Source of the DNA: CBIHNH01 sp966211425
Lineage (GTDB): Bacteria; Patescibacteriota; Saccharimonadia; Saccharimonadales; Saccharimonadaceae
DNA: 13,696 bases
Assembly (NCBI GenBank): GCA_966211425.1
Contig: CBIHNH010000018.1
Location: 1 to 13,696, forward strand
Reading direction: 5' to 3'
Shown: piece after piece, positions 1 to 5,592 of the stretch
Position numbering within the stretch: position 1 is the stretch's first letter
Layout: each line of letters opens with the position of its first letter
Notes under the pieces: generated by a model
Told to the model about the DNA's origin: nothing
Seen by the model: only the letters and a program-made list of their open reading frames with translations
Databases searched by the model: none
Made by a program: the position numbers and the translations under genes

Positions 1-47
1 CACGCGGCGCTGCTGCGTTTACCGATCGTGCGACGGATTTTACCTCG

Positions 48-512
48 CTAAGACTGTAGCGCTTTGAGGTCGGCAACTATCTTGTCGCCATGACCAACCG
101 GCGTCACGCGACCGTAGACTTTGCGAACCGTTCCTTCGGGATCGATCAGAAATGTCTTACGAAGAACGCCTTCTTGGCCGAACATCTTCTTGCCCCAAGA
201 ACCGTAGGCTTTGTGCGCTGTAACATCGGGATCACACAGGAGCGTAAAGTTGAGAGAGTGCTTTTGCTTGAACGCCTCATGTGAGCTCGGGTTGTCTCGG
301 GATATGCCGACGATTTGCGCCCCCAGCTCAGCGATATCATCACGGGCATCACGGAGGCTACAGGCTTCTATCGTGCAGCCAGGGGTGTCATCGGCAGGGT
401 AAAAATACAGAACGAGCCACGAGCCTTTGTAGTCGCTGAGGTTGCGGCGTTCGCCAGTTGAGTCGATGAGTGAAAAGTCTGGTGCGGGATATGGGGGTTG
501 TTGTTGAGGCAT
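48..512 (-). CDS. bcp: Thioredoxin-dependent peroxiredoxin, Bcp/PrxQ family
   Basis: A 154-residue protein of normal length for the Bcp/PrxQ family, which reduces hydrogen peroxide and organic hydroperoxides in the cytoplasm using thioredoxin. The diagnostic active-site segment PADDTPGCTIEACSLRD is at residues 39-55. Cys46 would be the peroxidatic cysteine and Cys51 the resolving one, the five-residue spacing typical of atypical two-cysteine PrxQ enzymes. A thioredoxin-like fold is supported by the VLYFYP strand just before the motif and the TFLIDPEGTVR segment near residue 120. The ATG at 512 sits 8 nt after a TATAAT hexamer and has no Shine-Dalgarno, so the message is probably leaderless. 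It follows the HD-domain gene on the same strand with a 43-bp gap that holds this promoter. Family assignment is firm; the physiological substrate is not visible. Confidence 0.95.
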   Translation of the reverse strand: MPQQQPPYPAPDFSLIDSTGERRNLSDYKGSWLVLYFYPADDTPGCTIEACSLRDARDDIAELGAQIVGISRDNPSSHEAFKQKHSLNFTLLCDPDVTAHKAYGSWGKKMFGQEGVLRKTFLIDPEGTVRKVYGRVTPVGHGDKIVADLKALQS

Positions 513-520
513 ATGTGACT

Positions 521-526
521 ATTATA
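521..526 (-). promoter_or_regulatory. -10 element (TATAAT) of the peroxiredoxin gene
   Basis: A perfect TATAAT on the minus strand ends 8 nt before the ATG at 512. Normal initiation about 7 nt downstream would leave a 5' leader of about 0-2 nt. No good -35 hexamer is seen 16-18 nt upstream. Confidence 0.6.
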
Positions 527-555
527 CGCTCAAAGGCATCTCTCTCACAGGAGCC

Positions 556-1149
556 CTACCGCTTTGGTCGATCGTAATACGTCTGCTTGCTGTACTCGAT
601 AAGGCCTTCAAAGATGTCTCGGCCATACTGGGACGAAGCCGCCAAGAGTTCACTGTACTTTTGACAAAACTCCTCATAGGTAATATCTAGTTCAGCATAT
701 GGCCGCCAGTCGTCTAGGTCGCCCATAATCAGCGCCTGCATCTTATCCACTGTCCAGACGAACACGCTCTCTTCATCGGTTTTATCTTCGTAAGCTCGCA
801 TAACCTCGATCAACGAGCTAAACTCGCGCATCTCTTTTGACATCCTCTCGAGTGATGCTTTTTCATCGTGGGTTTTCTGAATACGCGCGGTATCACTCGC
901 AAAGGTGTTTACGTCACCGGCGTATCGCTCTACGAAATCGTGAGCGAGAGCGTATTTTAATATCTTTGCTATATCCAGAGATACTGCGTATGTATCGAAA
1001 ATATACCAGCACAGCAGTGCAACCGTCATACTATGCTCGACGTCGTTTTCCCTGCGATCAGTTTTAGCTAGGTAATGGTTTCTGTCGATCAAAGACAGAT
1101 CAATCGTAAGTTGCTGGAGCAAGAACAGATTGAGATCGGGTTTTGGCAT
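556..1149 (-). CDS. HD-domain phosphohydrolase, YfbR/HDDC2-like (5'-deoxynucleotidase-like)
   Basis: A 197-residue HD-domain protein resembling the YfbR/HDDC2 group, whose members hydrolyse deoxynucleoside 5'-monophosphates with a divalent metal. Counting from the upstream TTG (five residues before the ATG), the metal ligands are visible as DVEHS with His44, HDFVE with His75-Asp76 and Glu79, a GD at 83-84, and VDKMQ with Asp140. The order H...HD..E...D is that of the HD_3-type family. An in-frame TTG at 1164 would add five residues, but the ATG at 1149 is preferred because a TATACT hexamer overlaps the TTG region and ends exactly 6 nt before the ATG, so transcription would begin at or next to the ATG. 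The gene lies between the helix-hairpin-helix gene and bcp, all on one strand but each with its own -10 element. A role in nucleotide pool control is inferred from the family; the substrate is unknown. Confidence 0.85.
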   Translation of the reverse strand: MPKPDLNLFLLQQLTIDLSLIDRNHYLAKTDRRENDVEHSMTVALLCWYIFDTYAVSLDIAKILKYALAHDFVERYAGDVNTFASDTARIQKTHDEKASLERMSKEMREFSSLIEVMRAYEDKTDEESVFVWTVDKMQALIMGDLDDWRPYAELDITYEEFCQKYSELLAASSQYGRDIFEGLIEYSKQTYYDRPKR

Positions 1150-1155
1150 ATCTTC

Positions 1156-1161
1156 AGTATA
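1156..1161 (-). promoter_or_regulatory. -10 element (TATACT) of the HD-domain gene
   Basis: TATACT lies 6 nt before the ATG at 1149, between that ATG and the stop codon of the upstream gene at 1171. The spacing implies transcription starting on or next to the A of the ATG. There is no Shine-Dalgarno and no convincing -35. Confidence 0.55.
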
Positions 1162-1170
1162 CAAAGAATG

Positions 1171-1653
1171 CTAGTTATTTCGTCGCGCGAAATACTCTTC
1201 TGTCTCGCGCATAAAAATCTCGGCAGTTTTTGGGCCGACACCGTAGAATTTCTGGAGCCGCTTCGAAAGCTCTTCCTCGTTTTCACAGCTCTCGAGGAGC
1301 AACAGGAGGGATCCTTCATACTGGTTCACGAGCTGCGTCATACACGTACGAAGTGCTTTTGCCATAACGTGTTGATAGCGAGTGTATCCACCTCTGTGTA
1401 GTGCGGCCACTAGCTGACGATCGGAGGTATCGAGAATAGCCCACGGAAGATCAAGCCCACGCTCAATAAATAACTTCCACGTTCGCACCGCAACCGTCGA
1501 CTGGATCGGTTTACCGAGCAGAAAGGTTAGCAAAAACCACCTGAACAGGTCATCATCACCCGATAATACGTCCAGGTCGAAATCTGCCGCATGGTGGATG
1601 GGCTTTACTCTGGGGCTTCGTTTTTTATGAGGCTTTGAGGGCTTATCGGTCAT
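1171..1653 (-). CDS. Small helix-hairpin-helix protein, endonuclease III-like without a catalytic half
   Basis: A 160-residue protein with a basic start (KPSKPHKKRSPRVK) and a helical body. The segment LQKFYGVGPKTAEIFMRE at about 133-150 is a recognisable helix-hairpin-helix with the GVGPKTA turn of the HhH-GPD/endonuclease III superfamily, which binds the DNA backbone non-specifically. In endonuclease III the catalytic aspartate and iron-sulfur cysteines follow this motif; here the protein ends about 10 residues later, so those parts are missing. The region around residues 38-62 (RWFLLTFLLGKPIQSTVAVRTW) may correspond to the first helices of that fold. The reading frame is open further upstream, to 1785, but that stretch translates the tRNA and terminator. 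The ATG at 1653 with TATACT 6 nt before it is therefore the real start. A DNA-binding or repair-accessory role is inferred only. Confidence 0.75.
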   Translation of the reverse strand: MTDKPSKPHKKRSPRVKPIHHAADFDLDVLSGDDDLFRWFLLTFLLGKPIQSTVAVRTWKLFIERGLDLPWAILDTSDRQLVAALHRGGYTRYQHVMAKALRTCMTQLVNQYEGSLLLLLESCENEEELSKRLQKFYGVGPKTAEIFMRETEEYFARRNN

Positions 1654-1659
1654 ATAACT

Positions 1660-1665
1660 AGTATA
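1660..1665 (-). promoter_or_regulatory. -10 element (TATACT) of the helix-hairpin-helix gene
   Basis: TATACT ends 6 nt before the ATG at 1653, the same spacing as in the HD-domain and coiled-coil genes. There is no Shine-Dalgarno in between and no clear -35, so a leaderless transcript is likely. It lies just downstream of the tRNA terminator, so this gene needs its own promoter. Confidence 0.55.
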
Positions 1666-1680
1666 CGGATACGTAGCTGA

Positions 1681-1692
1681 GGGGTGAAAGGA
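1681..1692 (-). repeat. Partial copy of the tRNA-Pro 3' region
   Basis: The 12-mer GGGGTGAAAGGA on the plus strand here is identical to 1755-1766, which encodes the 3' acceptor strand and part of the T stem of tRNA-Pro. Allowing one gap, a following TCG also matches. It may be a remnant of a duplication or of an integration at the tRNA end, or chance similarity. Confidence 0.4.
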
Positions 1693-1709
1693 TCGGGGGC
1701 CTGAGCACG

Positions 1710-1754
1710 GACCAAGAAAAAAGCCTGTCACAAGGACAGGATTTTTTCTTGGTC
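1710..1754 (-). terminator. Intrinsic terminator of tRNA-Pro, a 45-bp near-perfect palindrome
   Basis: Minus-strand transcription gives a CCTGTC/GACAGG stem (1740-1735 with 1729-1724) with a 5-nt loop followed by a run of six T (1722-1717), a classic Rho-independent terminator directly after the tRNA. The symmetry continues outward as an A6/T6 pairing and then GACCAAG/CTTGGTC at 1710-1716 and 1748-1754, with a single mismatch at 1723/1741. Because of the symmetry it could stop transcription from either side. The outer arm includes the encoded CCA end of the tRNA. Confidence 0.88.
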
Positions 1755-1825
1755 GGGGTGAAAGGACTCGAACCTTCGACCTCACGGTCCCAAACCGCGC
1801 GCGCTACCAACTGCGCCACACCCCG
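1750..1825 (-). tRNA. trnP: tRNA-Pro (anticodon TGG), CCA encoded
   Basis: A complete cloverleaf can be folded from the minus strand. The 7-bp acceptor stem is CGGGGTG with CACCCCG, followed by A and a genome-encoded CCA. The D arm is GCGC-AGTTGGTA-GCGC, the anticodon stem CGCGG/CCGTG encloses loop TTTGGGA, and the T arm GAAGG-TTCGAGT-CCTTT carries the invariant TTCGA. The anticodon TGG reads proline codons, with U34 able to wobble. The C1-G72 acceptor pair with discriminator A fits bacterial tRNA-Pro. Length with CCA is 76 nt. A plausible -10 lies about 43 bp upstream and a strong terminator starts at the CCA end. Confidence 0.96.
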
Positions 1826-1867
1826 GAGACGGAATTCACAAAGTGAAAACCGAACGGAACAAAAACG

Positions 1868-1873
1868 ATTGTA
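1868..1873 (-). promoter_or_regulatory. Possible -10 element (TACAAT) for tRNA-Pro
   Basis: TACAAT on the minus strand lies in the 78-bp gap between the coiled-coil gene and the tRNA. Initiation near 1861 would give a 5' precursor leader of about 36 nt for RNase P to remove. The -35 match is weak, so this is a tentative call. Confidence 0.35.
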
Positions 1874-1903
1874 ACAGATGTGAAGTCGATTTACTAGAGG
1901 TGG

Positions 1904-2278
1904 TTATGCCGAGCGGTACTGACGGTCTTCTTGGTCCTGCGCATCGCGCAGTCGTATATAGTCACTCATCTGCTGGGCGAAGCGTTCTATTGTCGCAAAT
2001 CGTATCTTGAGATCATTGATTTCGTTCGCAATACCGACGACATACGGATCAGGGTATCGTTTTGTAACAGGACGACCAAGTGTATTTGCGACGACATTTT
2101 GTATCTGGTTGATGCACTGCTCTAGCGCTGCGAGTCGGCGAGACAGGTCTTTGATGTCCTGCCCCACTCGGTTCATGCCGTCAACAGTATGAGACATTCG
2201 GGATACATCGTTGCGCACATCATGCAGAGCGTTCTGAACCGCATGCTGTACGTCTGATCTGTTGATAGTATCCGCCAT
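1904..2278 (-). CDS. Small coiled-coil protein of unknown function
   Basis: A 124-residue soluble protein that I do not recognise. It has no signal peptide or membrane segment. Residues about 5-65 (VQHAVQNALHDVRNDVSRMSH and DIKDLSRRLAALEQCINQIQNVV) have heptad-like spacing of hydrophobic residues, and a second helical stretch (EINDLKIRFATIERFAQQMSDYI) lies near 85-107, separated by a linker with GRPVTKRYPDP. It could form a homo-oligomeric bundle or act as an adaptor. The ATG at 2278 is chosen because TATGAT ends 6 nt before it, matching the pattern at neighbouring genes. It lies just downstream of rny on the same strand with a 50-bp gap, but appears to have its own promoter, so a functional link with RNase Y is only a guess. 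Confidence 0.7.
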   Translation of the reverse strand: MADTINRSDVQHAVQNALHDVRNDVSRMSHTVDGMNRVGQDIKDLSRRLAALEQCINQIQNVVANTLGRPVTKRYPDPYVVGIANEINDLKIRFATIERFAQQMSDYIRLRDAQDQEDRQYRSA

Positions 2279-2284
2279 AGCCTC

Positions 2285-2290
2285 ATCATA
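2285..2290 (-). promoter_or_regulatory. -10 element (TATGAT) of the coiled-coil gene
   Basis: TATGAT is one base from consensus and ends 6 nt before the ATG at 2278. The GAGG in the intervening GAGGCT is too close to the ATG to be a good Shine-Dalgarno. A leaderless start is inferred. Confidence 0.45.
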
Positions 2291-2328
2291 CAGCGGCTAC
2301 ATCAACTAGCGTGTGAGATAGTTAACAG

Positions 2329-3837
2329 TTATTTTGCAAACTCGATAGCACGAGTTTCACGGATAACGTTAACCTTGATGGTACCTGGGTACTGCATGGT
2401 TGACTCGATCTTTGTCGCGATGTCGCGCGCCAGCTTGATCGCGCTCAAATCATCGACATGTTGTGGTCGTACGATGATGCGAACTTCACGGCCCGCGCTG
2501 ATGGCATAGGCTTTTTCGATGCCGTCAAAACTGTTTGCCACGTTTTCAAGGTCGCGCATACGTTCGACAAAGTTTTCCGCAGAGATGTTGCGTGCACCAG
2601 GACGAGCGGCTGAGAGCGCATCACAGACACGAACAACAAGCGCTTCGGGAGTAGTCGCTTCGATGTCGTCATGGTGGGCTTCGATCGCATGGACAATATC
2701 CTCAGACATGCCATATTTGCGGGCTAGCTCCGCCCCGATGTGGTGATGCTTGCCTTCCATTCGGTGTGAAACCGCCTTACCAACGTCGTGCAGCAGTGTG
2801 GCAGTTTTAGTAACACGAACATCGGCGCCGATCTCTTCGGCGATCAGGCCGGCCATGTGTGCCATCTCGGTTGAGTGCTTGAGAACGTTCTGGCCGTAGC
2901 TGGTACGGAACTTGAGCTCACCAAGCAGACGGAGCATCTCTTTCGGAATACCCACGACGCCTACCTCGCGCGCCGCGTCTTCACCAGCACGGTCGATATC
3001 CTTGTCGATCTGTTTCTGTGCTTTTACGACAACTTCTTCGATACGCGCCGGGTGCACGCGACCATCTTTCATTAGCATTTCGAGGGAAAGACGAGCAACT
3101 TGGCGTCGGACCGGATCAAAACTACTCAGAACAATCATGCCCGGTGTATCGTCAACCAAGATGTCGACACCAGTTGCGCGTTGTAGAGCCTGAATATTGC
3201 GTCCCTCTTTACCGATGATGCGTCCCTTCATCTCTTCGTCCGTCAGCTTGACGGCCGTCACGGTGCGCTCTGCCGTTACCTCAGAGCTCATTCGCTCCAT
3301 AGCAGTAACCAGGATGAGCTGTGCTCGTTCTTCGGCGTCGTCCATTGCGTCTTTTTGAAGTTTTGCGACGAGACCAGTCAAATCGTTTTTGATATCACGC
3401 TCAGTCATCTGCATCAGTTTATCGGCGGCGTCTTTTTTACTGAGTTTGGCGATCTTTTCGAGTTTCTCCTGCTGTCTACCACGAATTTCACGGATCTCGT
3501 CCTTGAGCGACTCGACTTCGTCTTCTGATTTACGAAGTTTTTCGTTACGGCGATCGATCTCCTCTAGCTTGCGGTCGAGGTTCGTTTCACGATCGAGGAT
3601 GCGGTTCTCAGCCTTTTTTATCTCTTTGCGACGCTCGTCTTCGCCTCGTTTGGCGTCTTCAACGACCTTGAGGGCATCGTCTTTGGCCTTGAGCAAGATG
3701 TCCCCTGCTTTGTTTTTTGCGTTCGCTACGAGCTTGTCCGCTTGTCGTGAGGCACTCTGGCCCTTGCGCTGGTTGTATACAGTTGTCGCGCCCACGCCAA
3801 ATACAGCAGCAACAACTGCAATCAGTGCTTCTATCAT
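2329..3837 (-). CDS. rny: Ribonuclease Y
   Basis: A 502-residue membrane-anchored endoribonuclease that initiates mRNA decay, close to the usual length of about 520. Order of parts: an N-terminal membrane helix (residues 2-20, IEALIAVVAAVFGVGATTV), a long charged coiled coil (about 28-170), a KH RNA-binding domain with GRIIGKEGRNIQ at 205-216, and a C-terminal HD domain. The HD domain shows His321, the LLHDVGKA motif with His350-Asp351, HHHIG at 364-368, HH at 388-389 and a downstream VCDALSAARPGARN at 404-417. All catalytic motifs look intact. The start has an AGGA-type Shine-Dalgarno and a leader of about 120 nt from a strong promoter, unlike most of its neighbours. It lies between the sortase and the coiled-coil gene on the same strand. 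Confidence 0.97.
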   Translation of the reverse strand: MIEALIAVVAAVFGVGATTVYNQRKGQSASRQADKLVANAKNKAGDILLKAKDDALKVVEDAKRGEDERRKEIKKAENRILDRETNLDRKLEEIDRRNEKLRKSEDEVESLKDEIREIRGRQQEKLEKIAKLSKKDAADKLMQMTERDIKNDLTGLVAKLQKDAMDDAEERAQLILVTAMERMSSEVTAERTVTAVKLTDEEMKGRIIGKEGRNIQALQRATGVDILVDDTPGMIVLSSFDPVRRQVARLSLEMLMKDGRVHPARIEEVVVKAQKQIDKDIDRAGEDAAREVGVVGIPKEMLRLLGELKFRTSYGQNVLKHSTEMAHMAGLIAEEIGADVRVTKTATLLHDVGKAVSHRMEGKHHHIGAELARKYGMSEDIVHAIEAHHDDIEATTPEALVVRVCDALSAARPGARNISAENFVERMRDLENVANSFDGIEKAYAISAGREVRIIVRPQHVDDLSAIKLARDIATKIESTMQYPGTIKVNVIRETRAIEFAK

Positions 3838-3964
3838 GGTGTATCCTTTCTGGTTCTGTCACCCCTGTTGTTACGGCAATCGCTATCACTTCACTAGCCG
3901 TGCAACACTTGGGTCAAGAAAATCTAATTATCTGAAATCGGTGAGGCTAAACCCACCTGCTAAA

Positions 3965-3994
3965 ACTATACGCTGTGCGCGAAGCATTGGTCAA
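3965..3994 (-). promoter_or_regulatory. Strong sigma-70-type promoter for rny
   Basis: On the minus strand, TTGACC (3994-3989) is separated by 18 bp from TATAGT (3970-3965). Transcription would begin near 3958, 11 bp past the end of the sortase gene, giving a leader of about 120 nt. A second TTGACC at 3917-3912 has no matching -10 at proper spacing. Confidence 0.7.
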
Positions 3995-4005
3995 ATACAA
4001 GACAC

Positions 4006-5094
4006 TTATTTCTGTACCGAAAAGACAAGAACCCGCGACCTGAAGGTATTAGTTCGGGCGTCGAACAACCCACCACAAGTAATGAGGTTGAGACCAAGTT
4101 TCGACGGGTCGTCTGAGCGCATCAGCTCACCCATATCAACCGACTCGACCTGTATGGTCTCGACTCTCATGACGGCAAATGTCAGTCGCTGTCCATCTCC
4201 GCGCTCGACGACGATATCGTCGCCCGCTTTGAGTTTCTTGAGGTCGTAGAATACGCCGTTTTTCGTCGGACCGCTGACGTGACCATCCATGAGCATCGCG
4301 CCGGCCGTAGCGGTCGGCTTCGCGCTACCGGTATACCAACCGGCATCATGAATATTGCTCGGTGCGGCGAGCGAGTTATCGCTCTTTACGCCGAGCTGCA
4401 ACACCCGTGTCGAGACACCGATAGAAGGAATCTCGAGGATTCGCGGCAAGTCTGGCGCTACCTTGTATGTGCTTGTATGTGCCGGTGCTTTTTCGTCTAG
4501 TACTTCATCATCCCCCGATGAGTCCTCGTCGCCCGCCCTCGAAGAAAGAACCTGAGCCTGCTCGCTCGCCTCACGACTCCCCAGCCATCCATCTATCGCA
4601 ACGTACATGCCAAAGATAAACAAGAGCGCAGCCATACCCTGGAGAACGTGAGGTTTCCCGAGTCCAAATGACCGGCGACGCTGAGCTCGTTTGGGCGTTT
4701 TTGAAATGTCAGACTGACCTGATGGCATTGGTTGGACTTCTGGTTCTTGCATCTGATCGACAAGCGGCTCAGAACGCGCCGGAGTCGGGCGTCGCGGTGT
4801 CGCTGTAGGCGGCTTTATCTCGAAATACGTGCTATCGCCACGTGAGCCATGTAGAGAAGGAGCGACAGTCGACTTGTGGGGGTGCCTAGTAGTGTCACGG
4901 AGAACCGGTGCATCCGTTTTCGATTTCTGCGGTAGAGGCGGCGCTGGCAGCTCGACGACAGGCTCCACTACTGTGTCATCGGTACGAGGGACTTGGCGAT
5001 GCGGCACGGAAACGGAGACACGACGCGACGCTGTAGGTGCATCGCGGGCAACTGGAGGCACATTACGTGCGCTGGGGTGTAGCCTTCTCTCCAT
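4006..5094 (-). CDS. Membrane-anchored sortase, class F/E-like, with a long cytoplasmic tail
   Basis: A 362-residue sortase, a cysteine transpeptidase that links sorted proteins to the cell surface. Residues 1-148 are basic, proline-rich and probably disordered on the cytoplasmic side. One membrane helix follows at about 150-171 (VLQGMAALLFIFGMYVAIDGWL), then an acidic linker (188-202), then the catalytic domain from about 218. The catalytic triad is visible as DGHVSG with His272, LITCGG with Cys340, and FRSRVLVFSV with Arg352. The text around them (GVFYDLKKLKAGDDIVV, LITCGGLFD) resembles class F sortases. No LPXTG-type substrate is encoded in this window, so it is likely a housekeeping sortase acting on proteins encoded elsewhere. 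The N-terminal extension is unusually long for the family. It has its own promoter and no co-transcribed partner. Confidence 0.92.
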   Translation of the reverse strand: MERRLHPSARNVPPVARDAPTASRRVSVSVPHRQVPRTDDTVVEPVVELPAPPLPQKSKTDAPVLRDTTRHPHKSTVAPSLHGSRGDSTYFEIKPPTATPRRPTPARSEPLVDQMQEPEVQPMPSGQSDISKTPKRAQRRRSFGLGKPHVLQGMAALLFIFGMYVAIDGWLGSREASEQAQVLSSRAGDEDSSGDDEVLDEKAPAHTSTYKVAPDLPRILEIPSIGVSTRVLQLGVKSDNSLAAPSNIHDAGWYTGSAKPTATAGAMLMDGHVSGPTKNGVFYDLKKLKAGDDIVVERGDGQRLTFAVMRVETIQVESVDMGELMRSDDPSKLGLNLITCGGLFDARTNTFRSRVLVFSVQK

Positions 5095-5138
5095 GTCTTA
5101 TCTCTTTTTTGTTTATTTTGCTCCCTAAAGCTACTCGC

Positions 5139-5167
5139 AGTATATCCCCTCGTCCTACCCCGGTCAA
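5139..5167 (-). promoter_or_regulatory. Strong promoter for the sortase gene
   Basis: On the minus strand TTGACC (5167-5162) and TATACT (5144-5139) are separated by exactly 17 bp. Initiation near 5132 would give a leader of about 37 nt before the ATG at 5094. An AAGAG about 8 nt before the ATG may be a weak ribosome binding site. Confidence 0.75.
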
Positions 5168-5176
5168 ACTGTGACC
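5162..5176. promoter_or_regulatory. Inverted repeat overlapping the sortase -35 (possible operator)
   Basis: GGTCA and TGACC arms of 5 bp flank a 5-bp centre; one arm coincides with the -35 hexamer. A bound dimeric regulator would block or assist RNA polymerase here. The arms are short, so chance is possible. Confidence 0.35.
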
Positions 5177-5202
5177 TATCACTGCGCTAAATGTAACGAA
5201 TA

Positions 5203-5592
5203 CTATTTTCTTGGCTTCGTTATCCGAGCGTCTGCACCATAGAGTGGCAGGACGACTTCATCGACGTTGCCACTCTCCAGCCGCTTTAGCGCAACATTAC
5301 GCCAGTCTTCACCCTCGGCGCCAACAAGCGCGATTGAGTTTGCGTAGGCGATCGTGTTGATCACTGTTATACCGATGCGTAACCCCGTAAAGCTCCCCGG
5401 ACCGCGGTAGACAAATACTCCCTTTAGATCATCAAAGCCTGCGCCGTTTTCTTGCAAAAAAACCTCGAGTTGGCCGAGCAATCCGTGCGCCAACTGACGG
5501 TCGGCCTGCCAGGTCTTTTCGGCATGTAAATCCTGCCCGTCGCATAGATAGAACTCAGCAACCGGCGAATCAGTCTTTATACCGAGATACAT
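5203..5592 (-). CDS. tsaB: TsaB-like tRNA t6A biosynthesis protein, short form
   Basis: TsaB is the inactive partner that dimerises with TsaD in the complex adding threonylcarbamoyl to A37 of ANN-decoding tRNAs. The hallmark GPGSFTGLRIG is at residues 64-74, preceded by the expected MYLGIKTDSP start strand and a helical stretch. At 129 residues it is much shorter than E. coli TsaB (231): the first subdomain is kept, most of the second is absent, and it ends with a VVLPLYGADARIT tail like the C-terminal tail of longer members, which argues for a compact version and not a frameshift. The ATG overlaps the tsaE stop by one base (TGATG) and is preceded by GGAGGGAG at good spacing, so it is co-transcribed and probably translationally coupled with tsaE. 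TsaD is not in the window. Confidence 0.9.
   Translation of the reverse strand: MYLGIKTDSPVAEFYLCDGQDLHAEKTWQADRQLAHGLLGQLEVFLQENGAGFDDLKGVFVYRGPGSFTGLRIGITVINTIAYANSIALVGAEGEDWRNVALKRLESGNVDEVVLPLYGADARITKPRK

Noticed and set aside
1..47. Possible end or start of another gene at the left edge
   Set aside because: There is no start codon with supporting signals and too little sequence to judge; nothing is called.
1150..1164. TTG start five codons upstream for the HD-domain gene
   Set aside because: The TTG overlaps the TATACT hexamer, so it would lie upstream of the likely transcription start; the ATG at 1149 fits better.
1654..1785. Upstream extension of the helix-hairpin-helix gene
   Set aside because: The extension would translate through the terminator and into the tRNA-Pro gene; the ATG at 1653 has a -10 element just before it.
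3912..3917. Second TTGACC upstream of rny as a closer promoter
   Set aside because: The hexamer 17 bp downstream is GTGAAG, a poor -10, and the TGATAG further on is 23 bp away.
3389..4249. Long plus-strand open frame (286 codons), very rich in Ser/Arg
   Set aside because: It is the reverse complement of the RNase Y coiled coil and the end of the sortase gene; composition is low-complexity and it overlaps strong genes and the rny promoter.
5203..5592. tsaB as a frameshifted pseudogene
   Set aside because: The frame is intact, the start is coupled to tsaE with a good ribosome binding site, and the protein ends with a family-like tail, so a compact form is more likely.
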